Shown: positions 7,807-16,587 of the stretch, one piece after another
Layout of the letters: each line of letters opens with the position of its first letter
Position numbering within the stretch: position 1 is the stretch's first letter
Assembly: GCA_016717305.1 (NCBI GenBank)
Contig: JADKFY010000001.1
Span: 372,001 to 436,000, forward strand
Origin: Flavobacteriales bacterium
GTDB taxonomy: Bacteria > Bacteroidota > Bacteroidia > Flavobacteriales_F > PHOS-HE28
DNA length: 64,000 bases
Direction: 5' to 3'
The notes under the pieces: generated by a model
Told to the model about the DNA's origin: nothing
The model's database searches: none
The model's input: the letters and a program-made list of their open reading frames with translations, nothing else
Translations under genes and position numbers: made by a program

Positions 7807-8616
7807 CTACTTCCATGCCTTCACGATCAATCCCGTTCCCGTGCTATGCGTCATGCGCACGTCCGCCATGTTCAGTACAAATGCGATGGGATAGGCGATC
7901 AGGTAGTAGAAGGGGAGCACGGTGAAGAATATTTTACTGGCCTGCAGCATGAGCAACGGCCACTTCATGCTCAGCTTCCAACTGATCTTTCCTGGAGCAC
8001 CGTAGCTATATCGGGCTTCCACCTTGGAGAAACCATTCCGTAGGCACTTGGCGCGGATGTCGTCGATGTTGTACCCGTCACGCACATGCTCTTCGATGAA
8101 GGACCCTTCCCCTTCCTCGTGTACGTCGCTACCGCCTTGATCGCTTGGCGTGCTGATGATGAGCATGCCGCCTTGCTTCAACGAAGTGCTGTAACACCGC
8201 AAGGCCGCTTCGTCTTCCAAAATGTGCTCCATTACATCCACACAAACCACCAATTCGAAAGCATTTGGCTTGGTGAACTTCGTGACGTCCCCGACCTCGA
8301 ATTGTACCCGTGGGCGACTGATCCGCCGGAAGAACGCATTACAATCGGCCACTTGTTCATCTTTCACATCAATAGCCGTTATGTTCCATTTCGGGGACCG
8401 ACAACTGAGCCAATACGTGTACTGCCCGAAACCAGCGCCTGCATCGTAGATCCCAAGGTCACGATCCGTCTTCTCCACAGACCATTTCCGTAGTTCGCGT
8501 TGGATGTGCCACGACCGTAGAAGCAATAGGTCGAGCAGCTTGTAAAAGACCTTCCGCAGGAACGGGGTTCTGTTGAAGACCACGCCCAGTCGGCGTTTAA
8601 CCGGATCGTACTGCAT
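7807..8616 (-). CDS. SAM-dependent methyltransferase (class I)
   Basis: 269 residues. The Rossmann SAM-binding motif IYDAGAGFGQYTYWL lies at about 56-70, an acidic strand end (ITAIDVKDEQ) follows, and LVVCVDVMEHI marks motif II of class I methyltransferases. A basic N-terminus precedes the domain. C-terminal hydrophobic stretches (LLMLQASKIFFTVLPFYYLIAYPIAFVLN, split over two helices) suggest membrane association, which is unusual for a plain methyltransferase and points to a lipid or lipid-linked substrate. It lies between rbfA (7 bases upstream) and the LolC/E-type permease (13 bases downstream). The substrate cannot be read from the sequence. Confidence 0.85.
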   Translation of the reverse strand: MQYDPVKRRLGVVFNRTPFLRKVFYKLLDLLLLRSWHIQRELRKWSVEKTDRDLGIYDAGAGFGQYTYWLSCRSPKWNITAIDVKDEQVADCNAFFRRISRPRVQFEVGDVTKFTKPNAFELVVCVDVMEHILEDEAALRCYSTSLKQGGMLIISTPSDQGGSDVHEEGEGSFIEEHVRDGYNIDDIRAKCLRNGFSKVEARYSYGAPGKISWKLSMKWPLLMLQASKIFFTVLPFYYLIAYPIAFVLNMADVRMTHSTGTGLIVKAWK

Positions 8617-8623
8617 GCTCTAC

Positions 8624-8965
8624 TTACTGCCCTTTCAACAGTTTATCGATGGCCTCGGCCCGGTCAAGAGAATCATCCACATAGAAGAGGAGTTCCGGCA
8701 CCACGCGCATCTGCTTGCCGATCTTCATGCCCAACGCACCCCGCAACTTGTGGGTCGTGGCTTTGATCTTGTCCAATATCGCTTGCTTGTCCTTTACGGG
8801 GAAAAGGCTCAAATAGACCTTGGCAATGCCCAGGTCGGGGGTTACGCGTACGGCGGAGACCGTGATCAGTCCGCCGGGCAGGTAATTGCGGCCCTCGATC
8901 AGGAATATGTTCGCAAGCTCTTGCTGCATAAGGCTGTTCACCTTGTTCTGTCGTACACTGTCCAT
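8624..8965 (-). CDS. rbfA: Ribosome-binding factor A
   Basis: 113-residue RbfA, which binds the 30S subunit and assists late maturation of 16S rRNA, especially in the cold. Family features are VNSLMQQELANIFL near the N-terminus, ITVSAVRVTPDLGIAKVYLSLF in the KH-like core and LRVVPEL-type spacing (RVVPELLFYVDDSLDRAEAI) at the C-terminus. Length is normal. The start at 8965 lies 6 bases after a TACCTTCGC promoter box, so the mRNA would be nearly leaderless. It is the first gene of a three-gene minus-strand unit. Confidence 0.95.
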   Translation of the reverse strand: MDSVRQNKVNSLMQQELANIFLIEGRNYLPGGLITVSAVRVTPDLGIAKVYLSLFPVKDKQAILDKIKATTHKLRGALGMKIGKQMRVVPELLFYVDDSLDRAEAIDKLLKGQ

Positions 8966-8971
8966 GCTTGC

Positions 8972-8980
8972 GCGAAGGTA
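8972..8980 (-). promoter_or_regulatory. -7 box for rbfA
   Basis: TACCTTCGC on the minus strand, a close match to TAnnTTTG, 6 bases upstream of the rbfA ATG. Confidence 0.5.
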
Positions 8981-9030
8981 GCGAATGGCCCCGGCCGACC
9001 CGCTTTTGCCTTCAAGATCTCAACTCCCGA

Positions 9031-9038
9031 TAACTTCG
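9031..9038 (+). promoter_or_regulatory. -7 box for the MsbA-like gene
   Basis: TAACTTCG lies 11 bases before the ATG at 9050, divergent from the rbfA promoter. Confidence 0.35.
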
Positions 9039-9049
9039 TGCCCCCCAGC

Positions 9050-10870
9050 ATGCGTAATTTCTTCAGGATACTCGGTTTCGGTAGGCCGTATCGGACCTTC
9101 GCAGTGCTCAACGTGGTGTTCAACCTATTGGCCACCGTTTTCCACTTGTTGTCCTTGTTGTTGTTCATTCCCTTTCTGCGGTTGCTATTGGGTCAAACCA
9201 AAATGGTGCATCTGCGGCCAGCGGAACTTTGGACCCGCGAGGGATTGGAGGGCAATTTCAATTGGGCTCTTACCCAACTGATCGAATCACGTGGACCCAT
9301 GGGTGCTTTGCTCATGATCAGCATTTCCATCGTGGTGATCTTCCTCTTCAAGAATTTCTTCCGTTACCTGGCACTCGTGGCCATCTGCAATTTCCGCAAT
9401 CGGGTTGTGCGCGACATTCGAGCGAAGGTCTACGATAAGATGTTGGAGCTGCCCTTGAGCTACCATAATAACGAACGGAAAGGGGATCTGCTCGCTTTGA
9501 TCACCAACGACATGCACGTGATGGAGTACTCCGTGATGCTCTACATCGAAATGGTCTTCCGTGAACCAGTGGCCGTGATCCTGTTCTTGGCGACCATGGT
9601 CACCATTTCTCCGGAATTGACCGTGATCTCACTGGTGTTGCTTCCAGTGAGCGGTCTGTTGATCGCGCGCATCAGCAAGAGCCTGAAACGACGCAGCACT
9701 CGCGTGCAAGAAAAGAGTGCAGACCTTTTGGCCCGGGTGGAGGAAACGCTTTCCGGGATCCGGGTGATCAAAGCGTTCAATGGCGAAGGCGATATGCGCC
9801 GAAGGTTCGAACGGGAGAATGAATTGCTCACACGGTCGAGCATCGCAATGTTGAACCGGCAGGACATCGCTTCGCCCTTGAGCGAGACCATGGGTGCTGC
9901 GGTCATGGCGGCGATCGCTTACCTCGGCGGCTATTACGTGCTGGGCGAGAACGCTACGTTGACGGGTGATAGTTTCCTCGGTTTCATCATCATCTTCTCG
10001 CAGCTCTTGGCACCGATCAAGGGCTTTTCACAAGGCTATTCTGCGATCGTGAGGGGCTCTGCAAGTGGCGAACGGCTTTTCGACCTGCTTGCTGTAGAGA
10101 ACACCGTTAAGGAGAAGCCCGATGCACAACCCATTGCCGACTTCAACGGGCAAGTGGAGTTCAAGAACGTGTCCTTCGCGTACGACAGTACCTTGGTTTT
10201 GCAGTCTATCAATTTGGTAATTCCCAAAGGGCGTTCCGTGGCCTTGGTAGGTACAAGTGGAAGCGGTAAGACCACGATGGCTGGTATCTTGCCGAGATTC
10301 TTCGATGTGTCTTCCGGACAGGTACTTGTGGATGGACACGACCTTCGGGATCTTCGGATCACGGACCTGCGCGCGCTCATGGGTATCGTTACTCAGGACA
10401 GTGTGCTCTTCAACGATACCATCGCGAACAACATCGCATTCGGTTCCCCAGGGATGGCCGTGGCCGACATCGAACGGGCAGCCAAGATCGCCAACGCACA
10501 TGATTTCATCACCCAAATGGAAATGGGCTACCAGACCAATATCGGCGATGGTGGAAACCGATTGAGCGGTGGTCAGAAACAACGCTTGAGCATTGCCCGC
10601 GCTGTGCTGAAGAACCCACCGATCCTGATCCTGGACGAGGCCACCAGTGCACTTGACACCGAGAGCGAACGGTTGGTGCAAGAAGCCCTGTACAAGATGC
10701 TCGAAGGTCGCACGAGCTTGGTGATCGCCCACCGCTTGAGCACGATCCAACATTGCGATGAGATCTGTGTGATGCAACACGGACACATCATTGAACGCGG
10801 TACGCACCAGCAACTTTTCGAGACCAACGGGCAGTACCGGAAGTTGTGCGATATGCAGGCCTTTGCATAG
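9050..10870 (+). CDS. msbA: MsbA-like ABC exporter (TMD-NBD fusion)
   Basis: 606-residue half transporter that works as a homodimer in the inner membrane; the closest functional match is MsbA, which flips lipid A-core, but drug or glycan export is possible. Six transmembrane helices occupy about 15-330. The C-terminal ATPase has Walker A GTSGSGKTT near residue 401, the signature LSGGQKQR near 505, Walker B ILILDEATSALD just after, and the switch His in VIAHRLSTIQ. The open frame extends upstream to 8573, but that part is antisense to rbfA and has no family similarity; the ATG at 9050 begins the first helix (MRNFFRILGF). A hairpin follows the stop. Confidence 0.9.
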   Translation: MRNFFRILGFGRPYRTFAVLNVVFNLLATVFHLLSLLLFIPFLRLLLGQTKMVHLRPAELWTREGLEGNFNWALTQLIESRGPMGALLMISISIVVIFLFKNFFRYLALVAICNFRNRVVRDIRAKVYDKMLELPLSYHNNERKGDLLALITNDMHVMEYSVMLYIEMVFREPVAVILFLATMVTISPELTVISLVLLPVSGLLIARISKSLKRRSTRVQEKSADLLARVEETLSGIRVIKAFNGEGDMRRRFERENELLTRSSIAMLNRQDIASPLSETMGAAVMAAIAYLGGYYVLGENATLTGDSFLGFIIIFSQLLAPIKGFSQGYSAIVRGSASGERLFDLLAVENTVKEKPDAQPIADFNGQVEFKNVSFAYDSTLVLQSINLVIPKGRSVALVGTSGSGKTTMAGILPRFFDVSSGQVLVDGHDLRDLRITDLRALMGIVTQDSVLFNDTIANNIAFGSPGMAVADIERAAKIANAHDFITQMEMGYQTNIGDGGNRLSGGQKQRLSIARAVLKNPPILILDEATSALDTESERLVQEALYKMLEGRTSLVIAHRLSTIQHCDEICVMQHGHIIERGTHQQLFETNGQYRKLCDMQAFA

Positions 10871-10882
10871 GGAATACAGTAG

Positions 10883-10902
10883 GGGCGGAAGACCTTCCGC
10901 CC
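10883..10902 (+). terminator. Hairpin after the MsbA-like gene
   Basis: A perfect 8-bp stem, GGGCGGAA-GACC-TTCCGCCC, 12 bases after the stop codon. No T-run follows, so termination efficiency is doubtful. Confidence 0.5.
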
Positions 10903-10955
10903 GGAGGTATTTCACGAAGCAGAGGCGAATAGGATAGGAAGATCTCTTCTCCACC

Positions 10956-10964
10956 TACTTTCAC
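10956..10964 (+). promoter_or_regulatory. -7 box for the acyltransferase gene
   Basis: TACTTTCAC resembles TAnnTTTG and sits 4 bases before the ATG at 10969, implying a leaderless or nearly leaderless mRNA. Confidence 0.35.
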
Positions 10965-10968
10965 GGCG

Positions 10969-12093
10969 ATGTCGATCGGTACTTCACCACACACTCGCAT
11001 TTTCGGCTTGGACCTGCTGCGTGCGGTGGCCATCCTGTTGGTGGTGTATTCCCATGCCGATGATCTGCTCTACCGGTTCTTCTCTGTGGATACCGGCGTT
11101 TCCGATGTGGATGGCGTGGATCTTTTCTTTGTTCTGAGCGGATATTTGATAGGAGGGATCCTCTTGCGAACAGCGTTGCAAAGTTCCATTCCGTGGCACT
11201 TGCGCCTTGCGGATTTCTGGCAACGACGCTGGTTTCGCACCCTCCCGAACTACTACTTGTTCCTGCTGATCAACATCGCGATGGTGCATTTCGCGCTGGC
11301 CCCCGGATTGATCAACATCAACACGCTCGCCTATTTCGTGTTCCTTCAGAATTTCATGGTCCCCTTGGACCTTTTGTTCTTTGAATCCTGGTCATTGGCG
11401 ATCGAGGAATGGTTCTACTTGTTCTTTCCGTTGCTCTTGCTCGTTGTTTTAGTGCTGTGTCGAAATGTGAAGTTCGCATTCTTCACCGCAGCGCTGATCA
11501 TGATCGTGTTCTCTACGGTGATGCGCTTTCCAGCCTATCATGCGGTGGACTCCATGTTCAAGTGGGATCTGCTGGTCCGTAAGATCGTTTTATTGCGACT
11601 TGATACGATCGGGTTTGGTGCGCTGGCTGCATGGGTGCACTACTATTTTTCAAGGTCCTGGGAGCGATACAAGTTTCCACTTTTCATCGTAGGTCTAGTT
11701 GGATTCTCGATCGCTGTCTGGTTGCGCGGTGATGATCGGCTGTGGTATATGAGCGCTTGTTACTACTCCTTCGCAGGCTTGTCCATGGCACTTTGGCTAC
11801 CTGCTTTGTCCCTTTGGATAAGCGAAGGGAAGTGGGGTGGACCGATCACGTTCTTGAGCAAGATCTCCTACGCGATGTACTTGGTGAACCTGCCACTACG
11901 AAGCCTGATCACTCCCCTGTTGGAGGATAGCTCGTTGGCCCGAACGATCATGATCTACACGCTATACTGGGTCCTTTGTATCGCCTTCGCTTCTGTGGTC
12001 TATCGTTTCTGGGAACGACCTTTCATGGAGTTACGGAAAAGGTTATCCAAGAGATTGCTCACTCCGAGCACAGAGGTCACTGTTTCTTCTTGA
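10969..12093 (+). CDS. Acyltransferase family 3 (OafA/YrhL-type) membrane protein
   Basis: 374-residue integral membrane acyltransferase of the Acyl_transf_3 family, which O-acetylates sugars of surface polysaccharides, peptidoglycan or antibiotics. The N-terminal signature is present: LDLLRAVAILLVVYSHADDL with the catalytic His29, then GVDLFFVLSGYLIGG (49-63) and SWSLAIEEWFYLFFPLLLL (132-150). About ten hydrophobic helices follow. No C-terminal SGNH domain is present. The 3' end overlaps the converging PBP gene by 17 bases. The neighbouring MsbA-like exporter suggests envelope modification, but the acceptor is unknown. Confidence 0.9.
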   Translation: MSIGTSPHTRIFGLDLLRAVAILLVVYSHADDLLYRFFSVDTGVSDVDGVDLFFVLSGYLIGGILLRTALQSSIPWHLRLADFWQRRWFRTLPNYYLFLLINIAMVHFALAPGLININTLAYFVFLQNFMVPLDLLFFESWSLAIEEWFYLFFPLLLLVVLVLCRNVKFAFFTAALIMIVFSTVMRFPAYHAVDSMFKWDLLVRKIVLLRLDTIGFGALAAWVHYYFSRSWERYKFPLFIVGLVGFSIAVWLRGDDRLWYMSACYYSFAGLSMALWLPALSLWISEGKWGGPITFLSKISYAMYLVNLPLRSLITPLLEDSSLARTIMIYTLYWVLCIAFASVVYRFWERPFMELRKRLSKRLLTPSTEVTVSS

Positions 12094-14398
12094 ACAACCG
12101 ATCGAAGAATCCTTCTTTCGGGTCGTCCTTCGGTATTCCGTTCTCGTCCAGACTTTCTTCCAAAAGCCCCTTTTTGTCTTTCGTATTGTCCTGAATACCG
12201 TTGGACTTTTCATCGGGACGGATAAAAACATCATGGATGAACTCTTCGAAGGCACTGCGTGTTCGTCGCCCTTCACAATCCAAGTCCGGAGCGAATTCCT
12301 GGACCCAATTGAGGTCGCGCACGTAGCGTTGGCGCAAGTCCGGCGCGCGCTCAATTCCCCGCAGTACGTTGCCCGCGATGGGCAAAGCAAGCTGCCCGCC
12401 TGTTCCCAAGGCGCTGTTGAAGTGGATGTCATTGTCGAACGCACCTACCCATGTGCCGATCACGAGTCCCGGTGTGTAGGCCACGAACCATGCATCGCCA
12501 TAGTCCTGTGAGGTGCCGGTCTTTCCAGCAAGCGGAATGGTGACCCCGTAACGTGTTCGAATGCTCGCTCCGGTTCCCTGATCGATCGCGCGCTGCAGGG
12601 CAGCAGTAATATTCGCTGCGGTGGTGTCCGATACGGCTTGAGTACTCTTCGGTTTCTTGGCTTGAAAGATCGTCTTTCCGTTCGCATCCTGAATGCTTTG
12701 GATGAATTGTGGTTCCACGCGCTTTCCCCGCATTGCGAACGCTCCGAACGCAGGAACTATTCCGCGCAACGAGATATCGGTGGCCCCCAATGCCATCGCC
12801 GGATTTCCAGCATCACGCGTCGGTAGTCCCAAGGCTTTCATGGTTTGACGAATGGTATCTTCACCGACCTTGAAATAGAGATCAACCGTTGGGCGGTTCA
12901 TGCTTTTTGCCAACGCATACCAGAGCGCCACTTCACCTCCAGCGGTATCCCTGTCGAAATTGTCCGGGGTCCAATCTTCAAGGTCAGCATAGGTCACTTT
13001 CTCATTGCTCAGATAGGTACAAGGACGCAGGCCTCTTTCCATAGCTGCGGCATAAACGATCGGCTTTATCGTGCTCGCGATGGGACGTTCCGCCGTAACA
13101 AGATCATAGGGCAAGTAGCGGTGATCATTGCCACCCACCCATGCACGGACGGCACCGGTTGAAGGCTCCATCATGAGCACGGCTGCGTTCAACAACCGTC
13201 GGTAGTGCCACAAACTATCGCGGTAGCTGAGCGTGTCCAAGCGTCGTGCTTTGTGATCGTACAGTTCACGGACCATGCGGGCATTGGTCTTCCAGTCTTC
13301 ATTGCCACGCTTGCTCTTTTGTTTCTCCCATGCTTTGCGCTTTCCACTGGCTTTCAGTTCGCGATCCAATTTCGGTTGCATGGTGGCCAAATGATCGTGT
13401 GCTGCTTGGCTGGCCATCAGTTGCAGCTGGGCATCGAGCGTTGTGGTGATCCGTAATCCGTCCTTTTCCAAGTTGTAGGGTTCGCCCTTGGTATTGCGGA
13501 GTTCCTTCAACAATTCGCGCGTCTCCTTTGCGACCTGATGAACGAAATAGCCATAGAGGTCCAGCGCATCACCACCGGTGTAGTTCAATGTGATCGGTAA
13601 TGCTCTCAAGCTATCCACTGCGCCCCGTGATAGGTCGCCGTGCTTCTCCATTTGTTCCAGTACTTGGTCCCTTCGGCCTTTGGAAGCCTTAGGGTGCAAT
13701 CGCGGATTATAGGACGTATTCGCCTTCAGCATGCCCACCAGTACGGCACTTTCCTGCACGTTCAAACGCTTGGCTGTTTTGCCAAAGAACCGTTGGCTTG
13801 CTGCTTCTATGCCGTAGGTGTTCTCTCCGAATGGGACCGAGTTGAAGTAGAGCACCAGCACGTCCTCCTTGCTCAGTATGCGCTCCAAGCGTTGGGCCAC
13901 CAGGGCCTCCTTCATCTTGTTCACAGGAACAGTAAGCACACCATGTCTCTCCCGACCGTACAGGTTCTTGATGATCTGCTGGGAGATCGTGCTGCCACCA
14001 CCACCGCTCTTGTCACGACCCAATCACGTGCGGAAGAACACGCGCACATACCTGCGGCCATCAACTCCTTCATGACTGAAGAAACGGGAGTCCTCTGTTG
14101 CAACCAGGGCATTCACCAAGTGCTTGGGAAGGTCTTCGAACTTGACGTTCGTTCGATCCTGCGCAAAAAGCTTCCCGATCAATGCACCATCTCGGTCCAG
14201 GACCAAGGTGGCTTGTTCATTCCGGATGGAGGCGAGGTCCTCTTCACTCGGCAGTTCACCGAAAAAGCCGCTGCGCACCAATTGCATTAAAGTGAAAAAG
14301 CCGACTAGGACGCATACGATCGCGACCGCGAACAGCTTGATCCAGGAGATCTTCCCCGACCCCTTCTTCTTCGTTTTACCGGGCTTGCGTTTTACCAT
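12077..14398 (-). CDS. Class A penicillin-binding protein (PBP1A-like) with in-frame stop
   Basis: Bifunctional peptidoglycan synthase anchored in the inner membrane. From the ATG at 14398: a basic tail, a transmembrane helix (about 20-40), then the glycosyltransferase domain with ALVATEDSRFFSHEGVD. A TGA at 14024-14026 interrupts the same frame inside this domain, between VRVFFRT and LGRDKSGGGGSTISQQ, which is the normal continuation of the family motif. After it the protein runs intact: transpeptidase SxxK as ASTIKP, the SMN triad and GKTGTSQDYG, ending in a Lys-rich tail. Total length about 773 codons fits PBP1A. One substitution explains the stop. A restart at TTG 14023 would give a product without the membrane anchor and with a cut glycosyltransferase domain, unlikely to work. 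HflX lies 79 bases upstream. Confidence 0.85.
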
Positions 14399-14477
14399 TC
14401 CGTGCGACCGATCCACTTCTACGTCGCTTATGGATCAACATCGGGTCATGCGAACCCAATGGACCCGAACTTGATCA

Positions 14478-15698
14478 CTACTCCAAATAATTATCCTTGA
14501 ACAACAAGTCGCTCTCGTAAGGATACCTCGCAATGTGCAAGGCCTTCACACGTTCATAGAGCAACTTCCGAAGACCATCGATATTGGTCTTTTCCGCTGC
14601 GCTGATGAAGATGCATTCTTCCCCTTCCATACGCGCCATCCATGTCTCTTTCAATTCCTCCAAGGTGTATTGGTCCACACGCTTTTCCTCGAGGTCATCC
14701 TCATGCCGGTCCGCAGGGCGGTACGCGTCGATCTTGTTGAAGACCACGATCACAGGCTTGTTGCCGGCACCGATCTCATCCAAGGTCTGTCTTACTGTTC
14801 CGTATTGCTCCTCGAAATTGTGGTGACTGATATCCACTACATGCAGCAAAAGATCCGCTTCGCGGGTTTCGTCAAGTGTGCTTTTGAAACTCTCGATCAG
14901 TTGGGTGGGCAGCTTACGGATGAACCCAACTGTGTCACTCAACAAGAAGGGCAAGTTGCCCAACACGATCTTGCGCACCGTGGTGTCCAATGTGGCGAAC
15001 AACTTGTTCTCCGCAAAGACCTCGCTCTTGCTCAACAAGGTCATCAATGTGCTCTTGCCAACGTTGGTGTAACCCACTACCGCAACACGGACCAACTTGC
15101 CACGGTTGCCGCGTTGTGTTGCCATTTGGCGATCGATCTGCTTCAACTGTGCCTTCAACAGTGAAATGCGATCGCGCACCAAACGGCGGTCGGTCTCGAT
15201 CTCTTTTTCGCCCGCACCACCGCGAGTACCTGTGCCCCCACGCTGCCTTTCCAAGTGGGTCCAAAGTTTGGTGAGGCGCGGTAACATGTACTCGTTCTGT
15301 GCCAATTCCACCTGTGTTTTCGCATGCGCTGTGCGGGCACGCCGTGCGAAGATGTCCAAGATCAATCGTGGCCGGTCCAATACAGGCTTGCCCAAGTCCT
15401 TCTCCAAGTTGCGTTGCTGTGCAGGGGAGAGTTCATCATCAAAGATCACGGAGTCCACATCCTTCTCTTCCATGAAAGCCTTGATCTCGGCCAACTTCCC
15501 ACTTCCCACATACGTTCGCCCATCCGGTTTGTGCAGCTTCTGGGTGAAGCGCTTAACGGTGGTGATGTCAGCTGTCGTTGCCAAAAAGTCCAACTCGTCC
15601 AAGTATTCCTGGACTTGTTCGGCTGTCTGACGATCAGAAACCAAGCCTATAATAACGGCCGTTTCCGGTTTGTCGGTTGTTGCTTTCTTATCGATCAT
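14478..15698 (-). CDS. hflX: GTPase HflX
   Basis: 406-residue ribosome-associated GTPase that splits stalled or heat-damaged 70S ribosomes. The N-terminal HflX domain (about 14-200) includes YVGSGKLAEI and FDDELSPAQQRNLEK, then the Gly-rich GGTGTRGGAGEKEIE loop. The GTPase domain has G1 GYTNVGKST at 209-217, G3 as DTVGF and G4 as NKID, followed by SAAEKTNI as the G5 region. Length and order are canonical. It is upstream of the PBP gene on the same strand and may be co-transcribed with it. Confidence 0.95.
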   Translation of the reverse strand: MIDKKATTDKPETAVIIGLVSDRQTAEQVQEYLDELDFLATTADITTVKRFTQKLHKPDGRTYVGSGKLAEIKAFMEEKDVDSVIFDDELSPAQQRNLEKDLGKPVLDRPRLILDIFARRARTAHAKTQVELAQNEYMLPRLTKLWTHLERQRGGTGTRGGAGEKEIETDRRLVRDRISLLKAQLKQIDRQMATQRGNRGKLVRVAVVGYTNVGKSTLMTLLSKSEVFAENKLFATLDTTVRKIVLGNLPFLLSDTVGFIRKLPTQLIESFKSTLDETREADLLLHVVDISHHNFEEQYGTVRQTLDEIGAGNKPVIVVFNKIDAYRPADRHEDDLEEKRVDQYTLEELKETWMARMEGEECIFISAAEKTNIDGLRKLLYERVKALHIARYPYESDLLFKDNYLE

Positions 15699-15725
15699 GC
15701 GAGCAAATGAAGGATAGCCAATTGA

Positions 15726-16067
15726 TCATTTGCCGGTGCTCGCCGAAAGTGTGCGCACATGCTCGACCACCAGTTCGATCTCCTTCGCAGTGAGTACGTT
15801 CTTATACGGCATCATCTGACCCTTTCCTTGTCCAACGATCGCGATCATTTCGGCGGCTGTCAAAGTGGAAAGTGTCAAGTCCTTGGCCCCATTGATGCCC
15901 ATTTTTCCATCGCGACCATGGCAGAGCGTGCAATTCTTGTTGAACAACACCTGACCTGGAGTTTTATCCTTGTCATGCGTATTAGCGGTATCAACGGATG
16001 CACTTCCACAAGCCAATAGGAGCAACACGATCAGCACGGGAAGGGAACGTTCCAACTTCACAACCAT
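15726..16067 (-). CDS. Cytochrome c lipoprotein (single heme)
   Basis: 113 residues. A hydrophobic signal ends in the lipobox LLAC (Cys20), so the protein should be lipid-anchored on the periplasmic side. One heme site, CTLCH, is at 46-50, and GQMMPYK holds the likely axial Met85 or Met86; this is a small class I cytochrome c that shuttles electrons. The open frame extends upstream to 16112, but the ATG at 16067 gives a proper signal peptide. It overlaps the upstream four-helix gene by 10 bases, so the two are translationally coupled. It is unrelated in sequence to the multiheme proteins at the right end. Confidence 0.88.
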   Translation of the reverse strand: MVVKLERSLPVLIVLLLLACGSASVDTANTHDKDKTPGQVLFNKNCTLCHGRDGKMGINGAKDLTLSTLTAAEMIAIVGQGKGQMMPYKNVLTAKEIELVVEHVRTLSASTGK

Positions 16068-16498
16068 CCGCGTCCATGTCCAATTGCGGTGTACGGCCAA
16101 GGGATCGCCCAAAGGATCAGGACCAACGCGATCAAATAGAAGATCGCGATGTGCCTTTGCTTGATCCGTTCTTCCTTCGCTCGTTTGCTCATCATACGGC
16201 CAACGGTTACAAGTATGATGGCGATCACCATGGTGCCGAGGTGTTCCATTTTCCAGAAACGACCCACTTCACCGTTCATGTTCTTGTAGATCTCGAAGTT
16301 GGAGATGTAGAGGATCAGGCCAATGACCAACTGGATGTGGCAAACCACCATTGCCGCTATCGCCAACGCCCGGTCCCCATTCAGGATAGGGCGTTGCAGG
16401 AGATAGCCCCGCAGGTGAACGATGCCAGCCCACGCCACCAAGAGCAGCACGCCGTAGCGTAGTAAGCTGTGTACGAAGAGGAAGAACGGGTTTTCCAT
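16058..16498 (-). CDS. Four-helix membrane protein coupled to cytochrome c
   Basis: 146 residues from the ATG at 16498 (MENPFFLFVHSLLRYG). Four hydrophobic helices are visible (about 6-26, 39-61, 79-98 and 112-131). Histidines lie in or near them: His10, His23 and others in MVVCHIQL and MEHLGTMV. This suggests a b-type heme protein, but no family signature is certain; similar proteins are often just called cytochrome B or hypothetical in Bacteroidota. The 10-base overlap with the cytochrome c gene suggests the pair passes electrons to each other. Upstream lies the divergent amidohydrolase promoter. Confidence 0.75.
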   Translation of the reverse strand: MENPFFLFVHSLLRYGVLLLVAWAGIVHLRGYLLQRPILNGDRALAIAAMVVCHIQLVIGLILYISNFEIYKNMNGEVGRFWKMEHLGTMVIAIILVTVGRMMSKRAKEERIKQRHIAIFYLIALVLILWAIPWPYTAIGHGRGWL

Positions 16499-16570
16499 GA
16501 TGATGTGGTATTCGCGCGGAGCGCTCAAAAGTAGGTGGTACATGGTTCACGACGGACACGAGCAGAGTCC

Positions 16571-16579
16571 TACTTTCGC
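16571..16579 (+). promoter_or_regulatory. -7 box for the amidohydrolase operon
   Basis: TACTTTCGC matches TAnnTTyG and lies 8 bases before the ATG at 16588. Confidence 0.45.
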
Positions 16580-16587
16580 CCCAGCAC

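Noticed and set aside
8573..9049. N-terminal extension of the MsbA-like ORF
   Set aside because: It is antisense to rbfA; the exporter family begins at the ATG at 9050.
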